The notes beneath the pieces are model-generated. The model saw only the letters and a list, made by a program, of their open reading frames with translations, did no database searches and had not been told where the DNA came from. The position numbers and the translations under genes were made by a program. A stretch of DNA of 57,149 nt from Flavobacteriales bacterium (lineage in GTDB: Bacteria > Bacteroidota > Bacteroidia > Flavobacteriales_D > Sanyastnellaceae), in the NCBI GenBank assembly GCA_002683345.1, contig NYSX01000091.1, forward strand, positions 1-57,149. Reading direction: 5' to 3'. Shown here one piece after another: positions 15,972 through 25,472 of this stretch; positions within the stretch are counted from its first letter, which is position 1; every line of letters begins with the position of its first letter.

Positions 15972-17921
15972 ATGGATGCTTACGCTGCCGGCCCCTTTCT
16001 TTCGCAGATTGAATTTCCTGCGGACCTGCGGGCCAAATTCAAGCCCGAGGAATTGCAACAAGTCAGCGATGAGCTGCGCCAATTCATCGTTGATGTGGTG
16101 TCTGAAAAGGGAGGTCACTTCGGCGCCAGCCTTGGCGTTGTGGAGTTGACCGTGGCCTTGCACTACGTCTTCAACACCCCCGAAGACCAAATCGTGTGGG
16201 ACGTCGGACACCAAGCCTACGGCCACAAGATTTTGACGGGACGACGCGAGCGTTTCCACACCAACCGCCAGTACAAAGGCATCAGCGGCTTCCCCAAGCG
16301 CAGCGAAAGCGAATACGACACGTTTGGCGTGGGGCACAGCAGCACGAGCGTGAGCGCCGCACTGGGCATGGCCGTCGGCAGCCGCCACAACGGGCAGCGC
16401 GACGTCCAACATGTGGCCGTCATCGGCGATGGGGCCATGACCGGCGGTTTGGCCTTCGAAGGCCTCAACCAAGGGGGCGTGGAGGACACCAACATGTTGG
16501 TCATCCTCAACGACAACTGCATGTCGATCGACCCCAACGTGGGCGCCCTGAAAGAGTATTTGACCGACATCACGACGTCCCACACCTACAACAAGGTGAA
16601 GGACGAAGTGTGGGAATTGTTGGGACGCATCAGCAAGTTTGGGCCCAATGCCCAGGCCATTGCCCAAAAAGTCGAGAACGCCATCAAGAGCGCAGTCCTG
16701 AAGCAAAGCAACCTCTTCGAGTCGCTGAACTTTCGGTACTTCGGTCCGGTGGATGGCCACGACGTGGAGTACCTCACGAAGGTGCTCGCCGATTTGAAAG
16801 ACATCCCTGGACCCAAGCTGCTTCATGTGGTGACCCGGAAAGGTGCCGGATACGCGCCTTCCGAGGCCGGAAGCCCCACGAAATGGCACGCGCCTGGCCT
16901 CTTCAACAAGGAAACAGGTGAAATCCTCAAAGGCGGGGACAACACCCCCAAGCCGCCCAAGTTCCAAGACGTGTTTGGGCACAGCATCATTGAATTGGCC
17001 AAGGCCGACCGTCGCATCGTCGGGGTTACGCCGGCCATGCCTTCCGGGTGCAGCCTGAAATTCATGATGGAGGAAATGCCTGACCGCGCCTTCGACGTGG
17101 GCATCGCTGAACAGCATGCCGTGACGTTCAGTGCGGGGATGGCCACACGTGGTTTGGTGCCCTTCTGCAACATCTACTCCACGTTCATGCAGCGTGCCTA
17201 CGACCAAGTCATCCATGACGTGGCCATTCAGAACCTGCACGTGGTCTTCTGTTTGGACCGAGGCGGCCTTGTGGGCGCCGACGGCCCCACCCACCACGGG
17301 GTGTACGACATGGCCTACATGCGATGCATTCCCAACCTCGTGGTCAGCGCACCCATGGACGAGCAAGAGCTGCGCAACTTGATGTACACCGCCTCGCAAA
17401 AGCACGATGGTCCGTTCGTCATTCGCTACCCACGCGGCACAGGCTCCATGGTGGATTGGCAAACCCCGTTTGAAGAGGTCGAAATCGGCCGTGGCCGACG
17501 CCTGAGAAACGGCAACGACGTGGCCCTTTTGAGCATCGGCGCCATTGGCAAGGAAGCCACCGAGGCTGCCGAAACGCTCGAAAAGCGTGGCATTCAGGCC
17601 GCCCACTACGACATGCGTTTTGTCAAGCCGCTGGACGACGTACTTCTGCACGAGGTGTTTGGCCGCTTCAAGGACGTGATCACCGTCGAAGATGGTTGTG
17701 TTCAGGGCGGCATGGGCAGCGCTGTGACCGAGTGGGCCATGGAGCACGGATACGCCGCCAAGGTGGCGCGCCTCGGGGTGCCCGACCGGTACATCGAGCA
17801 TGGCTCTCAGGCCCAACTCTACAAGGAGTGTGGCTACGATGCAGACGCCATCGTCGAAAAAGCCGTGGCCATGTGCGAAGCACGCGCTGCATCCGCAGAC
17901 GCGGGCATGAGAATTGCCTGA
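15972..17921 (+). CDS. dxs: 1-deoxy-D-xylulose-5-phosphate synthase
   Basis: Dxs condenses pyruvate and glyceraldehyde 3-phosphate into DXP, the first step of the MEP isoprenoid pathway; ispG of the same pathway is at 31220. The 649-residue protein has the thiamine diphosphate motif GDGAMTGG...NDN (about residues 152-182), the HxGAS...VELTVALHYVF N-terminal segment, the FDVGIAEQHAVTFSAG Pyr-domain motif and a C-terminal transketolase domain (EDGCVQGGMGSAV). ATG 15972 is preferred over a TTG five codons upstream. The length is typical. DUF2480-polA follow after 43 bases, with their own promoter box, so dxs is probably a separate unit. Confidence 0.96.
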   Translation: MDAYAAGPFLSQIEFPADLRAKFKPEELQQVSDELRQFIVDVVSEKGGHFGASLGVVELTVALHYVFNTPEDQIVWDVGHQAYGHKILTGRRERFHTNRQYKGISGFPKRSESEYDTFGVGHSSTSVSAALGMAVGSRHNGQRDVQHVAVIGDGAMTGGLAFEGLNQGGVEDTNMLVILNDNCMSIDPNVGALKEYLTDITTSHTYNKVKDEVWELLGRISKFGPNAQAIAQKVENAIKSAVLKQSNLFESLNFRYFGPVDGHDVEYLTKVLADLKDIPGPKLLHVVTRKGAGYAPSEAGSPTKWHAPGLFNKETGEILKGGDNTPKPPKFQDVFGHSIIELAKADRRIVGVTPAMPSGCSLKFMMEEMPDRAFDVGIAEQHAVTFSAGMATRGLVPFCNIYSTFMQRAYDQVIHDVAIQNLHVVFCLDRGGLVGADGPTHHGVYDMAYMRCIPNLVVSAPMDEQELRNLMYTASQKHDGPFVIRYPRGTGSMVDWQTPFEEVEIGRGRRLRNGNDVALLSIGAIGKEATEAAETLEKRGIQAAHYDMRFVKPLDDVLLHEVFGRFKDVITVEDGCVQGGMGSAVTEWAMEHGYAAKVARLGVPDRYIEHGSQAQLYKECGYDADAIVEKAVAMCEARAASADAGMRIA

Positions 17922-17952
17922 TTCCGTCCTTTTTCCAGCCCTTCCCGTGACG

Positions 17953-17960
17953 TAGTTTCG
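17953..17960 (+). promoter_or_regulatory. TAGTTTCG box 4 bases before the DUF2480 start
   Basis: Fits TAnnTT(T/C)G and ends 4 bases before the ATG at 17965, the spacing seen at many other genes in this window. It predicts a leaderless DUF2480-polA transcript. Confidence 0.5.
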
Positions 17961-17964
17961 GGAC

Positions 17965-18474
17965 ATGGAAGGACCCATCGTCAACCGTGTCGAAAAGAGT
18001 GGACTGATCCAATTGGATTTGGCGTCGTTGCTGACCCCGCCTCCGGTGGACGTGGTGGATTTGAGCACCTGGCTTGACCAAGGCGTCCTTCTTCGAGAAC
18101 AACCCTTTCGCGACCACGTCAAGGCCTGGGATGCCAGTGCGCTTGCAGGCCACATCGTTGCCCTGACGTGCAGCACCGAAGCCATCCTTCCCGATTGGGC
18201 TTGGATGCTTGTCACCGCCAAACTCAATGCCCTCGGCGCCACGGCCTTGGTGGGGAGTGTGGAGGATGCCCGCGCACACGCATGGCGCATGGCCGTCACC
18301 CAACTCGACCTGGACGACTATCGTGACCAACGCGTCATCGTCAAAGGATGTGCCACGGCGGGTGGTCCAGCCACCCTCGTGGCGTTCACCGCCCATGTCG
18401 GACCTGTGGTGCGCAGCTTGATGTTTGGAGAGGCCTGCAGCGCAGTGCCCCTCGTAAAGAACCCCCGTTCATGA
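17965..18474 (+). CDS. DUF2480 family protein
   Basis: A 169-residue soluble protein whose order of motifs matches DUF2480, a Bacteroidota family of unknown function: IVNRVEKSGLIQLDL at the start, WLDQGVLLREQPFRDHVK, VALTCSTEAILPDWAWMLV in the middle, QRVIVKGCA, and VVRSLMFGEACSAVPL at the end. Two Cys (in LTCST and GEACS) lie in conserved segments of the family and could bind a ligand or metal, but this is a guess. The stop overlaps the polA start (ATGA), so the two are translated together. No catalytic motif is recognised. Confidence 0.88.
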   Translation: MEGPIVNRVEKSGLIQLDLASLLTPPPVDVVDLSTWLDQGVLLREQPFRDHVKAWDASALAGHIVALTCSTEAILPDWAWMLVTAKLNALGATALVGSVEDARAHAWRMAVTQLDLDDYRDQRVIVKGCATAGGPATLVAFTAHVGPVVRSLMFGEACSAVPLVKNPRS

Positions 18475-21290
18475 TCACCCCTCCCTCTGAGAAAAAACTC
18501 TTTTTGGTGGATGCCTATGCGCTGATTTTCCGCGCCTACTATGCATTCATCAAGAACCCCCGAATCAACACCAAAGGCATGAATACGTCTGCGGTGTTTG
18601 GTTTCACCAACGCCTTGCTCGAGGTCATCCGCTCGGAGCAACCCACACACCTGGCTGTGGTGTTTGACCCTCCGGGGCCGACCCTGCGGAACGAACAATT
18701 CGAAGACTACAAGGCCAACCGGGACGAGACCCCTGAGGACATCAAGCTCAGTGTGCCCTGGATTGTCAAAATTCTGGAAGGCATGCGGATTCCCGTGTTG
18801 CAGGCCCCGGGATTCGAAGCAGACGACTTGATTGGATGCCTCGCGAAGCGCGCAGAGAAGGAAGGGTTTGACGTCTTTATGATGACGCCGGACAAGGACT
18901 TCGCCCAACTTGTGACGGACAAGATTCGGATGTTCCGACCTGGACGGGGTGGCAATCCCGCAAGCGTGTGGGGTCCTGAAGAAGTGCGTGAGCGCTACGG
19001 CCTGGAAGACCCCAAGCAGGTCATCGATTTGCTGGGGTTGATGGGCGATTCGGCGGACAACATCCCCGGCGTGCCTGGTGTGGGAGAAAAAACCGCCATC
19101 AAGTTCCTGCAGGCCTACGGTTCGATGGAAGGCTTGTACGAGCACGTTCACGAGCTCAAGGGGAAGATGAAAGAGAAGGTCGAGGCGAACCGTGAGCTGG
19201 CGTTTCTCAGCAGAGAATTGGCCACCATCGTGTTGGACATCGACTTTGACGAGGACTTTCCCGCCATGGCCCTTGAGCCGGCCAACGCCGATGTGCTTGC
19301 ACCCGTCTTGGAGGAATTGGAGTTCCGCACCCTGTCTCGCCGAATCCTCGGCGACGTCACCACTGCGCCTGCGCCTGCCGCTTCGGCGAACCCGACACCT
19401 CGTTCGGCTTCCAACAGCCAAGACAGCGAAGGGCAATTGAGCATGTTTGACGCCGCCATGGACGTGGCCCCGGCCGCCTCCACCCTCGGCGCGCTCGACC
19501 CCGACAAGGTGACATACAGCTTGGTGGACGACGACGCCGGCATGAAGGCGTTGGTGAAGACCCTCACCCAAGCCAAGCGCTTTGCCTTTGACACCGAAAC
19601 GTCGGGGCTCAATGCCATGGAGGCGTCTTTGGTGGGCATGTCTTTCAGTGCAGAAGCCCACACGGGCAGTTACGTCCCTGTCAACCCAAGCACGTGGCCC
19701 CCCATTCGGGACATCTTCAAGCCCTTGCTCGAAGACCCCAAGCTCACCATCGTGGGCCAAAACTTGAAGTACGACGGCAAAATCATGGCGCGTCACGGCG
19801 TGGACCTTACCCAAGCGAACTTGGAAGACACCATGGTCGCCCACTACCTGCTCGAGCCCGACCAACCCCACGGCATGGATGCCTTGGCGCAGGCTTTTTT
19901 GGACTACCAATGCATTCCCATCACAGACCTGCTGGGGAAAAAGGGCAAGAACCAAAAGTCCATGGCCGACATTCCACCCTCCGAGGTGGTCAACTACGCC
20001 TGCGAAGACGCCGACATCACGTTGCAACTCGCCGACGTGCTGATCCCCAAGCTCGAAGAAGAAGGCCTCACCGCCTTGTTCCGCGATGTGGAGATGCCTT
20101 TGCTCTCCGTGCTCATGGACATGGAATTGGAAGGCGTGGCGCTCGACACCGCGCATTTGGCCCAGTTCAGTGACACGCTCGCCCAAGAATTGGACGCCTT
20201 GCAACAATCCATTCAAGGGCACGCCGGCGTGCCGTTCAACGTGGACTCTCCTAAGCAGTTGGGGGATGTGTTGTTTGAGCATCTCGAGATTCCCGCCAAG
20301 GTCAAAAAAACCAAGACCGGCCAATACCCCACCAGCGAAGCCGTCCTCAGCAAACTCAAGGACAAGCATCCCATCGTGGGCAAGGTGTTGGAGTACCGGA
20401 AGCTGAAAAAACTTCGGTCCACCTACGTCGAGCCGCTCCCCTCCCTCCTTCATCCGGAGACGGGCCGCGTTCACACGACATACATGCAGGTGGTGGCGGC
20501 GACGGGACGTCTGAGCAGCAAAGACCCCAACCTGCAGAACATTCCCATCCGGACGGCGCAAGGACGTGAAATCCGCAAGGCATTCGTGCCCCGCAGCGCC
20601 AACCACGTGTTGGTCGCGGCGGATTACAGCCAAGTGGAGTTGCGCATCGCCGCAGCCATGAGCGAAGAACAGGGGCTCATCGAAGCCTTCCAGAAGGGGG
20701 AAGACATTCACGCCGCCACGGCCGCCAAGGTGTTTGGCGTCCCGTTGGATGAGGTGTCACGTGAACAGCGGAGCCAGGCCAAGGCCGTGAACTTTGGCAT
20801 TTTGTACGGCCAAGGAGCCTTTGGGTTGGCGGAGAACTTGGGCATTTCGCGGAAAGAAGCCAAAGCCATCATTGAAGCCTACCACAGCCAGTTTTCTGGC
20901 CTCGAAGCCTTCACCCAAACCTGCGTGGCTCAGGCACGAGAAGCCGGGTACGCGACCACATTGTTGGGCCGCCGTCGTCCCCTGCCCGACATCCATAGCA
21001 ACAACGCGGTGGTTCGGGCTTTTGCGGAACGAAATGCCGTCAACACTCCGATCCAAGGCTCGGCCGCGGACATCATCAAAGTGGCCATGATCGAGGTCGA
21101 TCGGGAGATGAAAGGCATGGAAAGCAAACTCATCATGCAGGTGCACGATGAACTCGTGGTGGACGCCGTGGAGTCGGAATTGGACGACGTGAAAGCCCTG
21201 CTGGTGCGGTGCATGGAGCGGGCTGTCAAGCTCTCCGTCCCCCTCGATGTGGAGGTGTCTCACGGCCAAACTTGGCTCGAGGCACACTGA
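18471..21290 (+). CDS. polA: DNA polymerase I
   Basis: A 939-residue repair and Okazaki-fragment polymerase with all three activities. The 5' nuclease domain is N-terminal (LFLVDAYALIFRAYYAF, GFEADDLIG, and the helix-hairpin-helix NIPGVPGVGEKTA). The 3'-5' exonuclease has all three motifs: FDTETSG (about residue 372), NLKYD and YACED, so proofreading should be active, unlike in many PolA proteins. The polymerase domain has motif A ADYSQVELRIAA (about 717), motif B RSQAKAVNFGILYGQG and motif C MQVHDELVVD (about 890). The ATG at 18471 overlaps the DUF2480 stop; an open frame further upstream overlaps that gene and is not homologous. Confidence 0.97.
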   Translation: MITPPSEKKLFLVDAYALIFRAYYAFIKNPRINTKGMNTSAVFGFTNALLEVIRSEQPTHLAVVFDPPGPTLRNEQFEDYKANRDETPEDIKLSVPWIVKILEGMRIPVLQAPGFEADDLIGCLAKRAEKEGFDVFMMTPDKDFAQLVTDKIRMFRPGRGGNPASVWGPEEVRERYGLEDPKQVIDLLGLMGDSADNIPGVPGVGEKTAIKFLQAYGSMEGLYEHVHELKGKMKEKVEANRELAFLSRELATIVLDIDFDEDFPAMALEPANADVLAPVLEELEFRTLSRRILGDVTTAPAPAASANPTPRSASNSQDSEGQLSMFDAAMDVAPAASTLGALDPDKVTYSLVDDDAGMKALVKTLTQAKRFAFDTETSGLNAMEASLVGMSFSAEAHTGSYVPVNPSTWPPIRDIFKPLLEDPKLTIVGQNLKYDGKIMARHGVDLTQANLEDTMVAHYLLEPDQPHGMDALAQAFLDYQCIPITDLLGKKGKNQKSMADIPPSEVVNYACEDADITLQLADVLIPKLEEEGLTALFRDVEMPLLSVLMDMELEGVALDTAHLAQFSDTLAQELDALQQSIQGHAGVPFNVDSPKQLGDVLFEHLEIPAKVKKTKTGQYPTSEAVLSKLKDKHPIVGKVLEYRKLKKLRSTYVEPLPSLLHPETGRVHTTYMQVVAATGRLSSKDPNLQNIPIRTAQGREIRKAFVPRSANHVLVAADYSQVELRIAAAMSEEQGLIEAFQKGEDIHAATAAKVFGVPLDEVSREQRSQAKAVNFGILYGQGAFGLAENLGISRKEAKAIIEAYHSQFSGLEAFTQTCVAQAREAGYATTLLGRRRPLPDIHSNNAVVRAFAERNAVNTPIQGSAADIIKVAMIEVDREMKGMESKLIMQVHDELVVDAVESELDDVKALLVRCMERAVKLSVPLDVEVSHGQTWLEAH

Positions 21291-21393
21291 CCTTTTGGGT
21301 GTTGTCGGTACACAACCCGACGTGCAGAACTTTTCAGGGCGGTCATGCGTATGCTGGGGAAGCACTCCCAATTTCGTACCAATCCCAACACGC

Positions 21394-22278
21394 ATGAAGA
21401 AGCTTCGCAATTCCTTGTTTCTCAGCCTCGCCGCCGGCATGATCGTCTTGGCGGGCTGTGGTGGACCTCAGGGGCCAACCACCTCAGGAGACTCCCTGTC
21501 AGAAGGTGCGTCCGTGACCCAACGGACCAAGCGCCTCAAAAAGATATTCCGTGCCGCCCCCACACCGATGGAGACGGCCCGCATCGTTCAACGCACAGGC
21601 GCGTCCTTCTCTTTGGACCACCTTCACTCGGCCATGTCTGCCTCCAACTACGTGACGGCAGACCGGCAAGCAGTGAACCTCGGCATCTACGGCGCAGACC
21701 TCAGCTACGCCACCATTTTTGAAGAGAACGCTGTGTCCTTGACCTACCTCGAAGTGGTCAAAAGCTTGGCACGCGACCTCGGTGTGGGTGACGTCATCGG
21801 AGACGACATGCTCGAACGCGCCGAAGCCAACCGCGCGCGCCAAGATTCCTTGGTGGCCATTGTCTCTGAAGCCTTTTTCAACTTGAACGAGCGCCTCAAG
21901 TCCAACGGTCAAGAAGACCTGAGTGGCATGGTGGTCGCGGCGGGGTGGTTGGAAAGCCTCTACCTGGCGACGCGTCACACCGACAGCGCCAACGAAGAGC
22001 TCCGGACGCGCATCGCCGAGCAGAAGCTCGTCATGGAAGACGTCATCGACCTGGTGAGCAGCTACGAGCAATCTCCTGGCCTGACCACAGTCATCCAAAC
22101 CCTCGAGCCCGTGGTGGCTGCGTTTGATGCCGTCACCCGAGAGGAGGCGAGCAGCGACATCAGCAAGAGCGGAGGCGCCATCATCATTGGCGGCGGACCT
22201 CGCTACACGACGAGTGAGGAAGTTTTGGCCCAAATCACCGAAGCGGTGACCACCGCACGTAACCAACTTGTGAAATGA
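21394..22278 (+). CDS. Envelope lipoprotein of unknown function
   Basis: A 294-residue protein with a lipoprotein signal (LSLAAGMIVLAGCGG; Cys about residue 22). The mature part is mostly alpha-helical and acidic, without membrane segments, and ends in helix-rich SSYEQSPGLTTVIQTLEP and a Gly-rich patch SGGAIIIGGGPRY. I do not recognise a named domain. The ATG at 21394 is chosen because it gives the lipoprotein signal; the frame extends upstream into the end of polA without meaning. The stop overlaps the ATG of the next gene (ATGA), so the two exported products are probably made together and may work together. Confidence 0.8.
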   Translation: MKKLRNSLFLSLAAGMIVLAGCGGPQGPTTSGDSLSEGASVTQRTKRLKKIFRAAPTPMETARIVQRTGASFSLDHLHSAMSASNYVTADRQAVNLGIYGADLSYATIFEENAVSLTYLEVVKSLARDLGVGDVIGDDMLERAEANRARQDSLVAIVSEAFFNLNERLKSNGQEDLSGMVVAAGWLESLYLATRHTDSANEELRTRIAEQKLVMEDVIDLVSSYEQSPGLTTVIQTLEPVVAAFDAVTREEASSDISKSGGAIIIGGGPRYTTSEEVLAQITEAVTTARNQLVK

Positions 22279-22712
22279 GCGTAAAGTCCATCAACATGAA
22301 GCAAACCACTCTCCTGCTCGCCTTGGTGACCCTCTTCGCTGCACAAGCCAACGCGCAGTGCCGCAACTTCACCAAAAAGAACTGCCTCCCCCTCTTGGAA
22401 GGCTACGTCCAAAACGACAACTACAACTCCGCGGTCCTCATCCCTGGAGATGAAGCAGAACTCGAACTGACCTTCCTTGGAGGCAGTGACTACCGCGTGG
22501 CCATTTGCGCCCACCCCGTGCTCGGCGCGGTGGAATTCGACGTGGTCGACGAACAGAACATTCGCATTTGGAGCAACTCCGACGGGTCCGACCACTTGGA
22601 CTTCCGAATGGAAAACGCCCAACGACTTCGTTTCCGTGTCAAGGTGCCCGACACTGACGCCGCCATCTTGCATGAAGGCTGTGTGTCCATAGTGATTGGA
22701 AGCAAAGAGTGA
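22275..22712 (+). CDS. Small secreted protein, conserved Bacteroidota type, function unknown
   Basis: A 145-residue protein with a signal peptide ending at ANAQ (LLLALVTLFAAQANAQ). The mature part begins CRNFTKKNCLPLLEGYVQND and ends GCVSIVIGSK, a pattern of three Cys and beta-strands (AELELTFLGGSDYRVAICA, FRVKVPD) that I recognise from uncharacterised Flavobacteriales proteins; a beta-sandwich in the periplasm is inferred. Two starts are possible: ATG 22275, overlapping the upstream stop, and ATG 22296, which gives the more usual signal peptide MKQTTLLLAL. A strong terminator follows 36 bases after the stop and closes the two-gene unit. Confidence 0.78.
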   Translation: MSVKSINMKQTTLLLALVTLFAAQANAQCRNFTKKNCLPLLEGYVQNDNYNSAVLIPGDEAELELTFLGGSDYRVAICAHPVLGAVEFDVVDEQNIRIWSNSDGSDHLDFRMENAQRLRFRVKVPDTDAAILHEGCVSIVIGSKE

Positions 22713-22747
22713 CCCTTCCCTCCTAACCTGCTGGAAGACAAAAAAAG

Positions 22748-22774
22748 AAAGCCCGCCGTTTGGCGGGCTTTTTT
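22748..22774. terminator. Bidirectional rho-independent terminator
   Basis: A perfect 7-bp GC stem (GCCCGCC at 22751-22757 with GGCGGGC at 22762-22768), loop GTTT, T-run at 22769-22774 on the plus strand and an A-rich run before the stem. It sits between the convergent small secreted protein gene and the M43 protease gene and can end both transcripts. Confidence 0.92.
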
Positions 22775-22793
22775 GTGTCCATGCGGAGTGTGC

Positions 22794-24908
22794 TTACTGA
22801 ATGACCCAGCGCCACGTGCGCTGTGCCCCTCCTGCCGTTGTCAAACGAAGCAGGTACACCCCTGGGGTCTCAGGGGCGTCGACTTGCCAATCGTGGCTGC
22901 CCGCAGACAGGGTCTGCGGGGTGGAAGAGAGCACCCGGCCAGACGCGTCCTGGAGGGTCAATTCGGCCACGCCACCCTCTCGGGTTTGGAAGGAAATGAC
23001 CGACGACATGGCTGCGGGGTTGGGCGCCAACGTCCACGATTTGGTCAAGCCGTTCATCGCTTCCGCCACGTCGGTGTTGCCAAATCCTTGCACGTTGATG
23101 TCGTCGAGGAAAATGTTGTTGCCCAAACGGCTTTCAAACTCAAATTGAACGCGGAAGAATTCCGTGAGGTACTCTTCGTTGTCGAGCACGATGGTGTACT
23201 CGTTCCACTCTTCCGGCCCAGAAGGTGTCCAAGGGAACGGCGTGGGGTCTGCGGAAGGCAAATCCGTGAATCCACGGTGCATCCGTCGGAGGTCCCAATC
23301 GTTGCCGCAATCGCCCGTCACGCTGACGCGCAAACGGTCGTCTGTCTCGGAGGCTTCCGACGTGCCCTTGTGCACATAGGCCCACTTGTAGTTCACGTGG
23401 ATCTCGGTCATGCCGCTCATGTCCATGGTGGCGGTGCGGAGGAAGTCGTCGTTGAATTCCACGTTGTTGCCCCAGTTCTCGATGAACATGCAGCGCGAAC
23501 CGGTGGCTGCGGCATCGTCGGTCAACTCCCACGTGCCATCGTTCAGCGGGTCTTCGATGAACCATTGGTTGCTCGGGAATTCGCCGGCCTCGAAGCCTTG
23601 GCTCAAGGGCAAGTCCATTTCGCCTGCGTCCATCACATAGACGGCTTCTGAGACCGTGCCGGCCACCTCGTCCGTACCGTTGCCGACCGTCAAAGTCACG
23701 TCGTACAAGCCCGCTTCCGTATAGGTGTGGTAAAGCTCTTGCACGCCATCTCCTGCCGCGCCAGCCGTGACCGTGCCATCTCCAAAGTTCCACGACCAGC
23801 TGGACGGACTGTGGTAGCTCTGGTCTGTGAATTTCACGCTGTCTCCCACACAGATGAGGCGTCGGTCCACATCGAAGGTGGCCTCGCACAAGATGTCTTC
23901 GCCAAGCACGCCTGTGGCTTGAAGGTTGGCCGCCGTAGACAACTGGTTTCGCTGGGCCACAGAGGACAGGGCTGCCGTGCGCATGCGGTCCTTTTGGCCT
24001 TGGGTAAACATGCGACCGCAGTAGCTGTAGTCCATGTAATTCTGGACGTTGTCCAAGGAGCCACACGTCTCGCCGTAGAGGTTCCCGCAATTGGTCCACC
24101 CGATGGTGTTGGGGGTGTCCGACACGTTGTCGTCCTCATCGCAGTTGTCTGCAAGACCCGGGTTGTTGCTGTTGCCCCAAGGGTGACGAAGATTGAGCCA
24201 GTGGCCCACCTCGTGGGTCAAGGTTCGCGAACGGTACAAGTTGGCGGTGCCGATGGACCCACAGTAGCTGTGCTGCAAGACGATGCCGTCTTGGTCGGCG
24301 TTCCATCCATCCACCGAGCCGGGGTAGAGGGCGTAGCCTGCCGCACCTGCGGCGTATTCGCACACCCACACGTTGAGGTACTTGTTGCGTGGCCATTGGA
24401 TGAGCTCCTTCATCTCAGAATCCCCGACGTAGGTCAATTCACTGACGATGCGGTTGATGCCAGGGTGGCAGTTGCCGTTGGGATCGCGCTGGGCCAAACG
24501 GAACTCGATTTCAATGTCCGCCACGATGTCCTCGAACTCGGGAATGACCTCGTCGATGTTGGCGTTGAGTGCGCGAAAGTTGGTGTTCAACACATCCACC
24601 GCGTCATGAACCTGGGCCGAGGAAATGTTCTCAGGACCGTTGAAGTGAATGACGTGAAAGACAATGGGGATGATCAACACATCTTCCCGTTGGGCTGCCG
24701 TGGCACCTTGTTGCGTTTCAAGCTCAAGCGCACGTGTGGCCTCGATGGCGGCGTTGCGCGTCTCAGGCCGACGCAAAAACAACATCTCTTCCGCGTCATT
24801 CAGGCCACAAGGCGTGACGCCGTCGTGGGTGTGTGTTTGGGCGATGAAAGACTTGGACAGCAAACTCAAGAGCAACGTGAGTGTCCAAGGGCGGAGAGAG
24901 AATGTCAT
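22794..24908 (-). CDS. Secreted M43 (pappalysin-like) metalloprotease with PKD and T9SS sorting domains
   Basis: A 704-residue exported zinc protease. After a signal peptide (LTLLLSLLSKSFIAQ) comes the M43 domain with the zinc motif HEVGHWLNLRH (HExxHxxxxxH, near residue 235) and the Met-turn NYMDYS. Next are a PKD domain (FTDQSYHSPSSWSWNFGDG, about 365-440) and a beta-rich, jelly-roll-like module (about 450-610). The last 85 residues form a T9SS type A sorting domain (LAPNPAAMSSVISF, GVYLLRLTTAGG, WRWVIQ), so export through T9SS is expected. Such proteases degrade extracellular proteins for nutrition. The gene lies downstream of gldH on the same strand, 87 bases away. A near-match box (ATTCTTCG) sits 5 bases before the ATG and TATCTTG lies further upstream. 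Confidence 0.93.
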   Translation of the reverse strand: MTFSLRPWTLTLLLSLLSKSFIAQTHTHDGVTPCGLNDAEEMLFLRRPETRNAAIEATRALELETQQGATAAQREDVLIIPIVFHVIHFNGPENISSAQVHDAVDVLNTNFRALNANIDEVIPEFEDIVADIEIEFRLAQRDPNGNCHPGINRIVSELTYVGDSEMKELIQWPRNKYLNVWVCEYAAGAAGYALYPGSVDGWNADQDGIVLQHSYCGSIGTANLYRSRTLTHEVGHWLNLRHPWGNSNNPGLADNCDEDDNVSDTPNTIGWTNCGNLYGETCGSLDNVQNYMDYSYCGRMFTQGQKDRMRTAALSSVAQRNQLSTAANLQATGVLGEDILCEATFDVDRRLICVGDSVKFTDQSYHSPSSWSWNFGDGTVTAGAAGDGVQELYHTYTEAGLYDVTLTVGNGTDEVAGTVSEAVYVMDAGEMDLPLSQGFEAGEFPSNQWFIEDPLNDGTWELTDDAAATGSRCMFIENWGNNVEFNDDFLRTATMDMSGMTEIHVNYKWAYVHKGTSEASETDDRLRVSVTGDCGNDWDLRRMHRGFTDLPSADPTPFPWTPSGPEEWNEYTIVLDNEEYLTEFFRVQFEFESRLGNNIFLDDINVQGFGNTDVAEAMNGLTKSWTLAPNPAAMSSVISFQTREGGVAELTLQDASGRVLSSTPQTLSAGSHDWQVDAPETPGVYLLRLTTAGGAQRTWRWVIQ

Positions 24909-24995
24909 GAATTCGAAGAATCAATCAGGTTTGCAGGGACGGCAAGATACGTCCTTCCCTACTGAGACCTAAATCGGCGACGTTGGGTTGCGTGC

Positions 24996-25472
24996 TCAGG
25001 GACGCGAAACGCCTTGGTAGGCCTCCAGCCTCAGGCCGATGTTGGCCACAGACGGCAACGGATCTTGACGCATGCCGTGCTTTACTTCGAGGCCGTATCG
25101 GCCCTTCAGAGGGAATTGAACCCCTTGATTCAGCATGAAACGCTGATCCACCAAGTCCCCAAATCCACTCCCGCGCCAGCGCCCGCGCTCGTCGGCCAAG
25201 GTGCATTCCACCGTGTCCACACGCGATTTCCCGTTGGGAAAGCGGTAGGTCAAGAAGACGTAGAGGTTGGAGTAGGGGTAGGTTTGGCTGTGACGAACGT
25301 CAAGCAGGACGTCGTGGCGTTGAAGGGTGTCCTGGATGTCCCAATGAAACACGGCGCTTTCCGCACTCTCCCAACCCGAAAGTTCGATGTCTCGGGTCTC
25401 GGCCAACAACGGAGGCTCGCTGCATCCACAAATGGCCACGGCGCATGCCGCGGCCGCCCACCACAACCTCAC
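24996..25472 (-). CDS. gldH: Gliding motility lipoprotein GldH
   Basis: GldH is an outer-envelope lipoprotein needed for gliding in Flavobacterium and linked to T9SS function. The 158-residue protein has a lipoprotein signal (CAVAICGC) and the family pattern: HDVLLDVRHSQTYPYSNLYVF, DTVECTLADERGRWRGSGFGD and the C-terminal KGRYGLEVKHGMRQDPL...GLRLE. The GTG start overlaps the ricT stop (GTGA), and the order holB-ricT-gldH is the one common in Flavobacteriia. Its presence argues that the organism glides or at least keeps the GldKLMN-associated secretion system; no other gld gene is in the window. Confidence 0.94.
   Translation of the reverse strand: MRLWWAAAACAVAICGCSEPPLLAETRDIELSGWESAESAVFHWDIQDTLQRHDVLLDVRHSQTYPYSNLYVFLTYRFPNGKSRVDTVECTLADERGRWRGSGFGDLVDQRFMLNQGVQFPLKGRYGLEVKHGMRQDPLPSVANIGLRLEAYQGVSRP

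Noticed and set aside
18348-18470. Upstream extension of the polA frame
   Set aside because: It overlaps the DUF2480 coding region in another frame; the ATG overlapping its stop gives the normal PolA start.
15924-20711. Two open minus-strand frames of about 790 codons each
   Set aside because: They lie antisense to dxs, DUF2480 and polA and arise from the codon bias of those genes.
21291-21393. Short inverted repeat GTCGG/CCGAC after polA as a terminator
   Set aside because: The stem is only 5 bp and no T-run follows directly.
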